The notes beneath the pieces were generated by a model. That model ran no database searches, was not told where the DNA came from, and saw only the letters and a list, made by a program, of their open reading frames with translations. A stretch of 64,000 nucleotides of DNA from Vombatus ursinus. Its lineage: Eukaryota; Chordata; Mammalia; Diprotodontia; Vombatidae. Where the stretch lies: NCBI RefSeq assembly GCF_900497805.2, contig NW_020954610.1:32802745-32866744 (forward strand). Reading direction: 5' to 3'. Both the position numbers and the translations under genes were made by a program. This document shows, piece after piece, positions 48,210-59,604 of the stretch (positions are counted from its first letter, which is position 1; each line of letters begins with the position of its first letter).

Positions 48210-48474
48210 AAAGACATCATATTTCAAGAAATCATAAAAGAAAACTGCTTGGATCTCTTAGATGGAAAGAGAATCTACTACCTGCTGAAAGAAACTCCAA
48301 AATGAAATTTTACAAGAACATTATTGCTAAAATACAGAGCTTCTACGTCAAAGAAACAAAAAGAAAGAAATCAAGTACTAAGGAACCAATCAGGATCACA
48401 CCCAATAGGTCAGCCACCACTATAAATGAGTGGAAAATTTTGAATAAATATTTAATATAGGCTTACAGTAAGTA

Positions 48475-48738
48475 ATAATAATAACAGCAACATTTACATA
48501 GCATCTAATATGTGTGAAACATTGTGCTAAACACTTTTAAAATAACTTATTTGGTCCTCAATACAACTCTGGGAGATAGGAGCTATTATTATCACCATTT
48601 TGCAGATAAGAAAACTGAAACAAAGAGTGAACTTAAGTGACTTGCCCAAGGTCACATAGTTAGTATGTGTTTGAGGCCAAATTTGAATTCAGGTCTTCTC
48701 ACTCCAGGTCTAGTATTCTTTGTGCCACCTGGCTTCCC
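48475..48738 (-). repeat. MON1/WSINE1-type CORE-SINE inserted in L1
   Basis: Near complete in reverse: gtgctaaacacttttaaaat, ggtcctcaatacaactctgg, gacttgcccaaggtcacata, ttgaattcaggtcttctcac, tgccacctggcttcccag. L1 sequence continues on both sides. Confidence 0.82.
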
Positions 48739-48900
48739 AGTCAAGAGTAAATTATTCATAAAAATGGAATATGATCCTATAGGAGAAAATGGATTTTAAA
48801 TGAAATAAATAACCTCCAAGCATTACTGATGAAAAGAACAGCTGAAGAGACACTTTGAAGTGCAAAAAACAGGTATAGAGAGAAAGATAAACATAGTCAC

Positions 48901-49584
48901 AATAAAAATCAACAGTAAAGAGAAACTGAGGGAGAGAGTTTTGAGCATGATCAACCAATTAACAAAATAACAATTGCCAACGAAAGGTATTCAAGCAATC
49001 TCAATAGCCAAGGATCCATCTGACAGTTAGGGCAGCTCTTCTATACTCAGTAAAGAGAAACTGGTCAGCTCATACAATCTTGGGCAACATAGGCATATCT
49101 CATTTCTGACTGGTCAGTGTTGAGGTCACTAACCACAATTAGGTGGCCTAACATCATCTCTAACATCCTCTGGAAAGTTCCATGGGTTATGCTTTCTAAG
49201 GGAGAACAAAGATATTGTGGTCTGGTTGAAGCTTTCTGAGAGGGCATGCTATTGATTCTTGATTGAATTGGAATTTTGTGGGTGGAAAGTACTCAGGAAA
49301 GGGGAACTTACACTCAGCATTGTTTACTTGGTTGGTAGGGACAAGTTGTTTGTCCTTGTGGTCATTAAAGTGTATTTGAAGAAAGACTAGCGGGATGCTA
49401 GCAATACATCTTGTGTTACAAATAGGGAGCTTGCAGCTCTAGGCTCAAGTTCAGAAAGTTCAATTTTATACTAAGGAAGAGTAACTAATACATAACAATT
49501 TGATCATTAATACATAGTAAATTTATTAAGCTTTTAAATAATACAAAATAAATTAAGGAGTCAATTTTTAATTCCACAACGTGA
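48901..49584. other. Unidentified ~680-bp insertion in L1
   Basis: L1 spacer sequence breaks off near 48900-48950 and resumes at about 49585 (aaaggactaaacaaagataa). The block between is not L1, SINE or L2 that I recognise. It could be an LTR-like insertion (a tttattaag phrase near 49517 fits a polyadenylation region in reverse), but exact ends and target duplication are not clear. Confidence 0.4.
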
Positions 49585-49838
49585 ATGAACAATCATAAAG
49601 GACTAAACAAAGATAAACTGTTTACATTCAAACATGAAGAGATGATACATATATCTCCTCAGAACTCTATCACCATCAAGGCTCATCAAAGGAATCTAAC
49701 TAGATAAAAGACCTGGGAGTGGTTCTATTTTGCCTTGATAATCTTTTTTTTTAAAAAAATGGAAAGGGAAGAGAAGAGTAATATACCTGGGGAAAATTAT
49801 CTTACATAATTGAGTGCACCCATAGAAATCTATATAAG

Positions 49839-50345
49839 ACCATTAGTATTGGCAACTTTGGAGAAAGAAGCTGCAGTTGAATGATGATGGTGGAAGCCAG
49901 ACTATAGAGAGTTAAGAGTGAGAGAAAAAGAAGAGCCATTTGCTGGACCCAGATGGCTCCAGAGGAGAAAGTGAGGCTGGTGACTTTGCACAGCCCTCCC
50001 TCACTTAAATTCAATTCACTTTCATATCATGGCATCACCTCCCTAATATCATGGTCCTCTTCAAGAATGGACAAACAACAACAGCAGTCATAAAAGTGAG
50101 GAGAGAGATATGGGACAATAACTAGTGGGGATGGATGAATCAAGTGAGGGTTTTTTGAAGAAGATGAGGGCATGCTTTTTGTGTAGTAAGTAACTCATAG
50201 ACAGAGATTGAACATAAGTGAGAGAGTGAGGATGATAAAGGGAACAACTTGCTAGAGAAGATGAGATGGAATTGAATAAATTGTGCATGTAGAGAGGTTT
50301 GCCTTGGCAAGGAGAAGGGCCACCTCTTCATATGAGATGAATGAA
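49839..50345 (-). mobile_element. L2 LINE fragment, interrupted by a SINE
   Basis: Complement of the L2 RT region: ttggcaactttggagaaaga, then after the SINE gggacaataactagtgggga, gaatcaagtgagggtttttt, gccttggcaaggagaagggc. It overlaps consensus positions of the L2 at 46200-47935, so it is a different copy. Confidence 0.7.
49921..50085 (+). repeat. RTE-type SINE (MAR4-like), short
   Basis: ctggacccagatggctccag, gaaagtgaggctggtgactt, cagccctccctcacttaaat, and an aacaacaacagcag end. Splits the L2. Confidence 0.65.
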
Positions 50346-50349
50346 ATGT

Positions 50350-51739
50350 GTGGTATTTGATTACTTGTTACATCATAATCCAATTAATTTCAATGTCATA
50401 TCTAGGAAAAAACTCAACATTCTTGTATTTTAATGAAACTTATACCATGTGGATGGTACTAGATTTCATTTCAGAATAAAAGTGTGTGTATAAGCACCAG
50501 TATAAAAATGTGGATCCCTTGTACAATTTGGGCATATTGAGTGTTTTGCAGACAATCACTTTTATTGAGAAATATGAGTTAGGAATTAGAAACAGATTTT
50601 GAAGTTGATACGAGTAATCAATTTTATAAAAATAGCCTGTTAAAATGAAGGCTTTGCAAAATTATATGACAAATAGAGGCAGAGCATAAAACATTCTCAT
50701 TTTTATTATAAAACATACTGGTTTTAGTTATAATAATTTATAAATATATATTTATATATAAATATTTTATATACTTATATATCATATATAAAATATTTAG
50801 TTATAATATTTTTCTTAGTTATAATAATAATAAAGATGAACCAAACTTTTTTTACAACAAAAATTTCTTTCTGAAGCTTGCATATTTGGTGGATATAAAA
50901 AAACTGGTTACATCAAAGAAGTTAATCAAAGATGCTCAAATTCATACTCTGATCCAGAAAAAATGTAGTGACTATCTTGGTGAAAAAGTTAGAGCCACTA
51001 ATAATACTTACAAAATAATATGTTTCCCAATTTTTAAATAGCTATCCTGCAAAAGAAAGAGAAGAAAATAAAGACATGCTTATTAAGCATCTGAGAAATT
51101 TACAAAAGCATTTCTCATTTCATTTTGAAGAAGTATTTTTATATAAGAATGTTTAAGAAACTCATTTTCCAAGGACAAATAAGATATATTTGACCTTATT
51201 CCATCTGTACCAGAATGGCTAATAGATTTGTCTTCTGTAATACATCGAAAAGGTGTTTGAATCTGAAAATAATATGTTTTAGCTGAAGGTGAATAAAGTG
51301 TTCTCTGTTTTATAAAACAAAGTGATACAAATGGTATTATTAATCATAACATCTTGTTTATATGAAATTGGGTTCTCTGCCATAGCTATTTGAAGATAAA
51401 ATATCAATCCTGATTAGTGGTTGAAAAAGAATTGTGAGTAGAAATATGGTCAATGACAGCACATTGTAAAAAATCTTGTGCTGCAAAATAAGCCCATTAG
51501 TAAAATAAGTACTGTTAATAATTTAATGTAATTAATATTGAAATTGTGAAGAGTTTCCAAGAAATATCTGAGTATTATTTGATTATACATTTAGAGCTGG
51601 CATACTGTAATAAAATTTTAATAAAATTTTCATGTTATCCACATAAAATACAAGCTAACAATTTTATTTATGTAGGTTGTTTTATGAAAAGTAGAAGAGA
51701 GGCAAGGCAATTTGTTTAAAGGAATGCATCATCTCATAT
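50350..51739. other. Unassigned, very AT-rich DNA
   Basis: No recognised gene or repeat in about 1.4 kb. A palindromic TA-rich tract lies at about 50730-50830. Confidence 0.5.
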
Positions 51740-51850
51740 CCTTAAAGGCAAGAATTGTGTTTTCATCTTTCTTTGTATCCCTAACCCTTAACACAGTCCC
51801 TGGAATATAGTAAGAACTTAATAAACTCTTGTTGACTGGTCATTAACTGG
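51740..51850 (+). repeat. L2-type 3' tail
   Basis: ccttaaaggcaagaattgtg, cccttaacacagtccctgga, ttaataaactcttgttgact. Confidence 0.65.
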
Positions 51851-52545
51851 CCACATGCAGGTGTTACTGAATTTGTCCCAACCATTGTATTTCCTCAACC
51901 TACATTCCAGTTCTTCCTGAGGCTCTTGGTCCACCAACCTTTACATCCTCTAATATTCTTGAAAGGATAATTATAGGGAGAATGACTTTTCTGAAAGTTG
52001 AGGATTGGGAGAAGATGTCAGAATGCTAGAATGCCAAGGAACCCTGATCCCCAGCAAGCACTCCATGATCCTTAGAGAAATATCACTCCCATAGGCCATA
52101 GAGGAAATCACCTCTAGATTCCTACACTCACCCAGGAATCCACAAAGTGACTTCTCCCACTCTAGAGTCTGGAGGAGATCCTGATGTACGTAAGCCACCA
52201 GAGCAGATTGAGAGCAGAGCAGAGGGAAGGATGTAAACATCAAACCTTGAAGCTTTCTGGCTAGTCCTTGTACTCCTTAACTGAGCTGCCCCATGCCTTC
52301 TATGACTCTCAGAGAGCAACTAAGGGTCATTCAGGGCAGTCTAGCACAGTGTTCCCTCACCCAAGCCTTCCTCATACCCATTTTTGGCTACTTAAGCCTG
52401 GCTTAGGAGGGAATAACCTCAGGGTATTCCATGTTGGTCAAGCACAGCTCTCTTGGAAATAAGGTATGATGAAGGCAGCAACAGGGCCCAAAGCCAAACC
52501 TAGCCTAAAAGAGAGGGCAGCCTCAGGGCATTCCTGGTAGGACTT

Positions 52546-52591
<46 letters not shown>

Positions 52592-53749
52592 CCTCTCCTA
52601 TATTTCACTCTCAGTGAGAACATTTACTCAACCTGCATTTTGTCTTTATTATTCTCATCTGTATACTTATTTGATTTCTGTTTGCTATAAGGTTTATTTC
52701 CTATTCACTATGTATGGACTCTATGTAATGGGTATTTGGTGAGAAGGGATTCAAGACTTTGAATGTATACCTTGGAACACTCCTTCTCTATTAAAGGATA
52801 AAGATTAGGAATGCAACTTGAACCTAAAAATCATTTTCAATAAATTAACATTTTTGGGGGGAAAGAGACAAAGATAATTCTAGCCCAGTAATCTTTCTCT
52901 GAGGAAAATAGGATGACCACTGTCTGATACCAATTGCCTTCTCCTCTCCTGGAAAGAAAGAAGTATCCCTTGGAGATGAGGGGGAAGAAAAACTGCACTG
53001 CTATCTATTCCTGCCTCCTTTGAGTCACATCTAGATAGAACCATGTGAATATACATCACTTGCATGGGCAAAACACATAAACACATGTATACACATACAT
53101 ACATATAACTTTATAGAAAAGCTAGGAAAGAAAAAAAATGGAATGAAAGAATGGTCATTCCTGGAGTTGCTCATATACTGGGAAATTATTATCTACTTGT
53201 TAGTAACCTCACTCTTTATGATATTACATCAAATATGCTTTTATATTATTTGGTGTACATGATGATGTATAGAAAATGAAAATTATCTTTAACAGCAAAG
53301 AAAATGCCCATGTTCAGATTAAACACATATTAATGTTATCTATGCTCTATTTTTTTTATTTTGTGAAATATTTTTCAATTATGTTTTAATTGTGCTGGTT
53401 GCACTTGGAAGAGTTGTAGCCACATTCTAGCAGTATTTTAAACCTCTACTTTAAATCAATTTAAAGTACCTGGCTCTTCCAGAAAATCTTTCTACCATCT
53501 TTAGCCCTGTGTCTTTCAAATATCTCAATTTCAGTCATGATTGATGATCTAAAGGGTCTAGTTTAAAATGTTGAATGTAGAGTTAAAGCCTTCACTTATG
53601 AAAGAAAGCTTATTTTTGAGAAGAGAGTACTTAACTCTCTCTAAATAAATTGATATCGAGATGGAACCAAGATCTCTTAAATTAGGTGATAATTAATACT
53701 TTCATTTGAGAAAATAATGTTTTTAGAAGTTTACAATGACTTTGTACAG
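51851..53749. other. Unassigned DNA, GC-richer at 51900-52540
   Basis: The left 650 bp are clearly richer in G+C than the neighbours and contain two similar phrases, cctcagggtattccatg (52419) and cctcagggcattcctgg (52520). No open frame with a known motif. The rest is ordinary AT-rich sequence. It could be an old LTR or a non-coding exon, but nothing proves either. Confidence 0.4.
52546..52600. repeat. (CT)n microsatellite
   Basis: Long CT run. The minus-strand RE-repeat frame across it is an artefact. Confidence 0.95.
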
Positions 53750-53905
53750 TATGGAAAGAAGGAAGGAAGGAAGAAAGAAAGAAAAAGAAAAAGAAAAAAG
53801 GAAGAAAAAGAAGAAAAAGAAGAAAGGAAAGAAAGGAAGAAAGGCAGGAAGAGAAGAAGGAAAGGAGGAAGGAAGGAAGAGAAAAAAAGGAGGAAGAAAT
53901 TAGAT
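53750..53905. repeat. Purine-only (GGAA/GAAA)n tract
   Basis: About 150 bp of almost pure purine on the plus strand. The Lys/Glu-rich and Phe/Ser-rich frames over it are compositional. Such mirror-symmetric purine tracts can form triplex DNA. Confidence 0.92.
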
Positions 53906-54245
53906 CACATGGTCTCCTTGGAAAATCAAATGTGGGAGCTGGAAGAGTAAATTTGATCATTTTCAAGAAACATCATTTCATGGTACTATTAATCATCTTG
54001 TATTGGAATATTCATAATCATTTGAAACAAAAAAGACCTCCATGAATATGATCACACCTTATACATCTATTGTAAACAAAAAAGAGCTAAAGAAATTCTA
54101 TAGGGTGGAACCAAGATGGTGGAGTAAAGATAGTGATTTACTTGAGCTCTCCCCCAAACCTTTCAAAATAACTTTAAAAATGACTCTAAACAATTCTAGA
54201 GCAACAGAACCCAAAAAGAGAGAATTAAATAAATTTCCAGCCCAA

Positions 54246-54585
54246 GACAACCTGGAAGGGCAACAAGAAAGGTGTGTTGTATCATGGTAAGAGAGGAATG
54301 CAATCTAGCACAGGCCATGCCAGTGCAGACCATGCCCCAACAACCTCAGAGCAGGCCTCAGGGGACTGAATCACTGGCATCAGTGGCAATTTCTAGACTT
54401 CTCAGCCCACAGGCACCAAAGACAACTTAGAAGATCAGCAGGAAAAGTCTGTCACACCTGGGTGAGAGAGGAGCTCAGTCCAGCACAGCCCTGGCCACAA
54501 CAAACTAGGAGCAGGCCTTAGGAGTGACTGAACTGGCAACAGCAGTGGTTGCTACCAGAGCTCTCAGCCTACAGACAGCAAGGGG
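54246..54585 (+). repeat. L1 5'UTR tandem monomers
   Basis: Two related units of about 175 bp: gacaacctggaagggcaaca (54246) and gacaacttagaagatcagca (54422). Each carries a gtgagagagga- or gtaagagagga-like phrase, a gagcaggcct block and a final tctcagccyacag phrase. In rodent L1s such monomers act as promoters. The same role here is inference. Confidence 0.7.
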
Positions 54586-55030
54586 GGTCAAACAATTGGT
54601 CAGAAAATTACAGGGGTCCTTTTGCTAGCACTGAGGCAGGACTCTGTTGCTTTTCCCATACATGGATCTGGTTTGTGGTTCAGGGTGGCAGTCCTGGAGT
54701 GAAGAGGAACATTAGTATAGCAGAGCTTGCAGCCACAGTGGAGAAAGTACCTTCCTTACAGTTCCAGGGCAGAAAGAAGTGCTTGTGGTCACTCACAGAC
54801 CAAAGCAGGAGAGAAGTAACCACCTCTCCATAGATCTTGGAAGATCAAAAGATGTGAAGATCTTCCACCATAGAAGAACTGAAAACTTACAGGTCCCTAG
54901 AAGTATCTCTGAAAACAGTTGTACAAAACTCTTGAAGTTTGGGACACTTCACCCTCCACCCTGGAAGCAGAGTCCTACCTTAATAAAGAGTTAAAAAGTC
55001 AAGTAATAGGCTGGGGGAAATTAGCAAATC

Positions 55031-55990
55031 ATGGAAAGATACTCTAACTATGGAAACTTATTTTGGTAACAAGATCAAAACACATTCAGAAGAAGACAAC
55101 AAAGTCAAGGCTCCTACATTTAAAGCCTCCAAGAAACACATGAATTGGTCTCAGGCCATGGTAGCATTCAAAAGGATTTTGAAAATCAAGAAAGAGAAGT
55201 AGAGGAAAATTGGGAAGAGAAAGAAAATCATGAAAAGTGAGTCAACAACTTAGTAAAGGAGATACAAAAAAAAATACTGAAGAAAATAACACCTTAAAAA
55301 TAGACTAATTCAAATGGCAAAAGAGGTCCAAAATGCCAATGAGGAGAGGAATGCCTTAAAAAGCAGAATTGGCCAAATGGAAAAGGAGGTCTAAAAGCTC
55401 ACTGAAGAAAATAAGGGGAAAAGATTAAAAATTAGAATGGAGCAAATGGAATGACTTTATAAGAAATTAAGAAATCATAAAACAAAACCAAAAGACTGAA
55501 AAAATAGAACACTGTGAAATATATCATTGGAAAAACAACTGACCTGGAAAACAAATCCAGGAGAGATCTTTTAAAAATTATTGGACTATCTGAAAGCCCT
55601 GATCAAAAAAGAGCCTCGACATTATCTTTCAAGAAATTATCCAGGAAATTGGATATTTTAGAATGAGAGGGTAAAATAGAAATTGAAAGAGTCTACTGAT
55701 CACCTCCTCAAAGATATTCCAAAATGAAAACTCCCAGGAATATTATAGCCAAATTCCAGAGTTCCTAGGTCAAGGAGAAAATATTGCAAGCAGCCAGAAA
55801 GAAACAATTCATGTATCATGGAGCCACAATGAGAATAACACAAGATTTAATGGTTTCTACTATTAAAGGATCAGAGGGCTTAGAATATGATTTTCCAGAG
55901 GTCAAAGAGCTAGATTTACAACCAAAAATCACCTGTCCAGCAAATCTGAGTATAATCCTTCTGGGGGAAAATGAATATTCAATGAGATAG
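55031..55990 (+). pseudogene. L1 ORF1 (RNA-binding protein), decayed
   Basis: Probable start at the ATG of atggaaagatactctaac (55031). A coiled-coil section with 62-63-bp repeats follows (55292, 55354, and a longer third unit). The C-terminal domain is readable at 55784-55990: YHGATMRITQDL and LDLQPKITCPANLSII match the RITYPAKLSF-type end of mammalian L1 ORF1p. Several frame breaks precede it. Confidence 0.75.
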
Positions 55991-56713
55991 AGCAATTTCA
56001 AGCATTCTTGAGAAAAGACTAGAGCTAAATAAAAATTTGACTTTTAAATACAAGACTCAAGAGAAGCAAGGAAAGGTAAACAGGAAAGAGAAAGAATAAA
56101 TGACTTATTAAAGTTAAACTGTTTGCATTCCTACATGGAAAGGTAATATTTGTAACTCATAAGACCTTTCTCATTATTAGAGTAGCTAGAAGGAGTATAT
56201 ATAGACAGAGAGCATATGAGTGAATTGAATATGAAGGGATGATATCTAAAAAATGTTAAAATAAGGGGTGAGAGAACAATGTACTGGGAGAAATAGAAAG
56301 GGAGAGTTAGAATGGGGCAAATTATGTGACATAAATGAGGCAAGAAAAAGCTTTTACAGAGAAGAGAAAGAAGGGGGAGATGAGGAAGAGTAAGTGAACC
56401 TTACTCTTATAGTAATTGTCTGAAGGGGATAAGAGGAGGGGATAGAAGGGAGGGTAGATTGGGGGAGGGGTAGTCAGAAGCAAAACACTTGAAGAGGGAT
56501 AGGGTAAAAGGAGAGAGAGAATATAATAAACAAGAGGGGGAATAGGATGGAGGGAAATACAATTAGTCTGTCACAAAATTACTATTATGAAAGTGTTTTG
56601 CATGATTGCTTGCCTTCTCAATGAAGAGGTAGGGAGGGAGGAAGGGAGAGAATTTAGAACTCAAAGTTTTAAAAATAAATGTTAAAATTCTTTTTACATG
56701 TAACTGGGGAAAA

Positions 56714-56716
56714 TAG

Positions 56717-56759
<43 letters not shown>

Positions 56760-56762
56760 TGG
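56714..56762. repeat. (GATA)n/(GA)n microsatellite at L1 tail
   Basis: Grown from the L1 terminal region: GATA units followed by GA units. Confidence 0.93.
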
Positions 56763-56789
56763 ATGAATAAATGAAAAAAAATCTATAAA

Positions 56790-57840
56790 GTACTTGATAA
56801 TACAGTAAAGATTAAATAAAATTATATTTTAATACCTATGGGTATAGTTAAAAATGCTGAATATACAATTAGAGCCTTTAGATTTTTCCATAAACTGTGA
56901 TGAGGTATTTATCCACCCAGTATCTATGGAGGAATCAATCCCTCTATTCTTGAATTTCATATTCATGATCATAGAGAAAGCCACCATCTCAGTCTCTTTA
57001 AATCCATGATTGGACATTTCAATGAACTTTCCTCAACTAAGCATAGGGGAGGGTGATGAAAATTTGTTGAAAGTCATTGTTGGGGAACAAAAAGAGAGGT
57101 CCAAATCCCATAGATTATATAGAAACCTCAAAATTATATGATATAATTGCATTTTTTGAGAAGTCAGCACATATTGGACATAAACATTAACATCACAAAA
57201 AGTGTACTTGCTTCTTACAGGAAAGATCTGGTTACCAATGCAGTTTAATTTTCTAAATCTGTTATTTGTGTCATAGTCAGATCATAGATTTGGTAGAGCA
57301 AAGATCAACAGTTTACAAAATTAGAAATTTCTCATCAAAATGAGATATGATATGTAATTAAGGTACTTCTTACCTGATCTATTTAAACAGACCTTTGTTG
57401 ATAAAATGTAAAATGATTAAAAAAAAACTCAGGATCTCACCTAAGAAAATTTAATTAATGTAAATCAATGATAAAATAAAAAGTAAAAAAAAAACCTACT
57501 ACAAATAGCAAACATTGAACTGTGTGAACTGGAAAGATACATGATCATAAAGGGTCATACTAATATAGAATAAGAACTTGTTTTAAAAGCTCATTGAAGA
57601 GAAAGATGGAAGATTATGAGAAGTATCATTTCATGAAATAATCAGAAATGGTTAAAAGAAAAAAATTTACAGAAAGCATAGTGAAAGACTCAAGGATGAA
57701 TTTTATTATGAAACTAAGGTAGACAACAAACAGATAAAAATGGAAAAGATCTGTAAATATTGCTATATCAAATTAATTTCTCAATTACAGTGAAACCTCC
57801 ACCTTTATACTCTAACATCACATTCTTGATGTGCTGCAAA
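56790..57840. other. Unassigned AT-rich DNA
   Basis: No recognised gene or repeat. The phrase at 56838-56885 resembles 53553-53600, but similarity does not extend. Confidence 0.45.
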
Positions 57841-57854
57841 AGAATGGAATAATG

Positions 57855-57990
57855 GGGGCAGCTAGGTGGCGCAGTGGATAGAGCACCAGCCTTGGAGTCA
57901 GGAGTACCTGAGTTCAAATCTGGTCTCTGACACATACTAACTGTGTGACCCTGGGCAAGTCACTTAACCCTATTGGCTAGCTAAAACAAA
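57855..57990 (+). repeat. Well-preserved WALLSI-type tRNA-derived SINE
   Basis: ggggcagctaggtggcgcag, the gagttcaaatctggtctctg box and gtgaccctgggcaagtcact are close to consensus. Flanks match as a worn target duplication: aagaatggaataatg (57840-57854) and aagaaagtagtaatg (57991-58005), 12 of 15. The internal RNA polymerase III A box (ggtggcgcagtgg) and B box (gagttcaaatc) are recognisable. It is the least diverged SINE in the window. Confidence 0.93.
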
Positions 57991-58219
57991 AAGAAAGTAG
58001 TAATGGTCTCAAAGAAAGACAGATGAGAAAAACAATTTTGCTAGACCAAGTATACACAAAGAAGGACATGGGAGGATTGATTTGTAAAATATCTGAAAAG
58101 AGTATAATAACAATTATTTGAATAAAACAATTACAAATAGTATTTTTTCTTTGAAAACACACCTGAGAAATTAATAAACCCTAACCCATAAAACTACTGT
58201 CTCCTCTTTATAAAATCTT

Positions 58220-58440
58220 TATGAAATAGTCTACCAGAACATTGAAGGAATCCTTGCTGAAGGTGGGAAGACCTTCACAGATTATTTGTAAAATAGGCTA
58301 CAACTTTAAAATCAAACAACTGAATGAATATTTCAGAGAAAATAAGCTACCATTTCAGAATTTTCTTAATATTTGTTTGTTTAAAAAATATTGATTCAGT
58401 AGTTCAAAAGTTCTTAGCATCTCAGGGAGTGGAGAAGATC
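58220..58440 (+). pseudogene. Unidentified decayed coding fragment
   Basis: Two adjacent frames read like protein: NIEGILAEGGKTFTDY, then after a one-base shift KIGYNFKIKQLNEYFRENK, with KFLASQGVEKIIPGK further on after a second disturbance. Charged and hydrophobic residues alternate as in a folded domain, and the codon pattern is unlike the surrounding AT-rich DNA. I do not recognise the family. It could be a processed pseudogene, a transposase remnant or part of the nearby RTE. Confidence 0.4.
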
Positions 58441-58560
58441 ATCCCAGGGAAGGGAGTAGGAAGGGAAAGAGGGATAGAATATGGAACTAAAAAAAAAAAA
58501 AAAAAAAAACAACAACATTAAAATTGTTTTAAATGTAATTGGGGGATGGAATAAATTTTT
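58441..58560 (+). repeat. Very short L1 3' end
   Basis: gaatatggaactaaaaa, then a 20-base poly(A)-like stretch and aatgtaattgggggatgg, the L1 terminal motif. Confidence 0.6.
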
Positions 58561-58566
58561 TTAAAA

Positions 58567-58738
58567 GTTCTTAACATTTTTGTGTCATGGGCCCATTTGG
58601 CAGTTTGGTAAAGCCTGTGGACCCCTTTTCAGAATAATGTTTTTAAAAAGCATAACAGAACTACAAAAGAAAACAATTATATTGAAATACATTCATACAA
58701 AGCAAGATAATAGATGACAAGTTAAGGACCCCTGAAAC
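58567..58738. mobile_element. Short non-autonomous DNA element, copy 1
   Basis: gttcttaacatttttgtgtc at the left and gttaaggacccctgaaac at the right are imperfect inverted ends. Inside, cctgtggaccccttttcaga and aattatattgaaatacattc match a mammalian hAT-type short element I recall. A second partial copy is at 60360-60475. Confidence 0.6.
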
Positions 58739-59280
58739 AGAGCAAAATGCTCCCTAAAAGGCTTTTCTGCAGCAAGGTATTTTCCATGTATAATCTAAGG
58801 TCATACAAGATTCCTAGAAAAATATAACCACAGAGATCATTTTATTTGGTGACTCAGTTTATCATCTAAGGCATAAAACAAAGAAAAGGTGTATGCCACT
58901 GTCATAAAGGAAAGTCAGCAAAAAGTTCAAATGAAAAAGGTCTTTCTTACAAATGGTTACAATAGTCAGATTCTTCTGTTTGTAGATAAAATCATGCTGA
59001 TTATATCATGCTCCTGAAAAGTGTTGAAATATCTGAAGTAAATCCATAATTCAAAAGAATTCAAGCTAAATATTCATACAGTAAGAATGAAATGAGTGAA
59101 AAATGCCCATTATCCAAATTATAATACTTTATTGGGTGAATAGTCAATGGAACTTGTTCCTCATGCACAGTCTGGACAATGAACCAGGCCCAGAACTAAG
59201 TGATTACTGAATTACATTTGGGAAATTGTACAGTGCTTTGAAATTATTCCTTGAAACAAGAACCAGTATTTCTAACAATG

Positions 59281-59600
59281 TTCTTTCAAAAATATGATAT
59301 GAATGAACAAACAAATGAATGAAAATGCATTTTAAATGTGTACTATGTGTCGGGCATTGTGTTATGTTCTAAGAGCCCTTGTTCTCAAAAAGCATATCTT
59401 CTAATAGGGGAGATGATATACGTAAGGGAATGGGGCAAGGCAGGGGAAACTTTGTTCTGAAAATGGGGCCAACAATAGCAGCAAATGAAATGAAACACTC
59501 TGCCCAGGTGCAATGGCAGAGTTGATTTGATCATAAGTCCAGAACTAGAATTGGGGTAAGTAAAGAGGAACAGTAGGGAGTGAAGTGAAACATGATTGAG
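59281..59600 (-). repeat. L2 3' fragment inserted in RTE
   Basis: gtactatgtgtcgggcattg, gcccttgttctcaaaaagca and cttctaataggggagatgat are the complement of an L2 3' end. RTE sense sequence resumes after it. Confidence 0.65.
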
Positions 59601-59604
59601 AATG

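Larger units (their letters stand above)
47968..49838 (+). mobile_element. L1 fragment (ORF1 to spacer) with several later insertions
   Basis: L1 sequence at about 47968-48046, 48210-48474, 48739-48900 and 49585-49838, in consensus order from mid-ORF1 (aattattggaccactttaaa) to the ORF1/ORF2 spacer (aaactgtttacattcaaaca). It ends without ORF2 or a 3'UTR. The gaps hold a short hAT-like element, a SINE and an unidentified block. Confidence 0.7.
54103..56776 (+). mobile_element. L1 LINE complete at both ends but lacking ORF2
   Basis: Starts with gggtggaaccaagatggtgg, has a 5'UTR (54103-55030), ORF1 (55031 to about 55990) and the inter-ORF spacer (56050-56560). It then passes from the first bases of ORF2 (aatacaattag at about 56565) directly into the 3'UTR (catgattgcttgccttctca) and the usual terminal motif near 56700. 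Candidate target duplications are aaattctata (54093-54102) and aaaatctata (56777-56786), 9 of 10 identical, after a GATA/GA tail. Short frames at 54549-54994 in the 5'UTR are not genes. The architecture is that of a half-L1 (HAL1-like). Confidence 0.85.

Noticed and set aside
50730-50830. TA-rich palindromic tract as a possible origin or matrix attachment site
   Set aside because: Composition alone supports it. No specific motif is visible.
53682-53966. Lys/Glu-rich and Phe/Ser-rich frames on opposite strands
   Set aside because: Both are read from a pure-purine microsatellite and have no other coding signs.
54549-54994. Two overlapping plus-strand frames of 94 and 71 residues
   Set aside because: Within the L1 5'UTR. 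No motif and no conservation with the other full-length copy.
53553-56885. About 45 bp of similarity between 53553-53600 and 56838-56885
   Set aside because: Too short, about three quarters identical, does not extend and does not match as flanks of the L1 between them.
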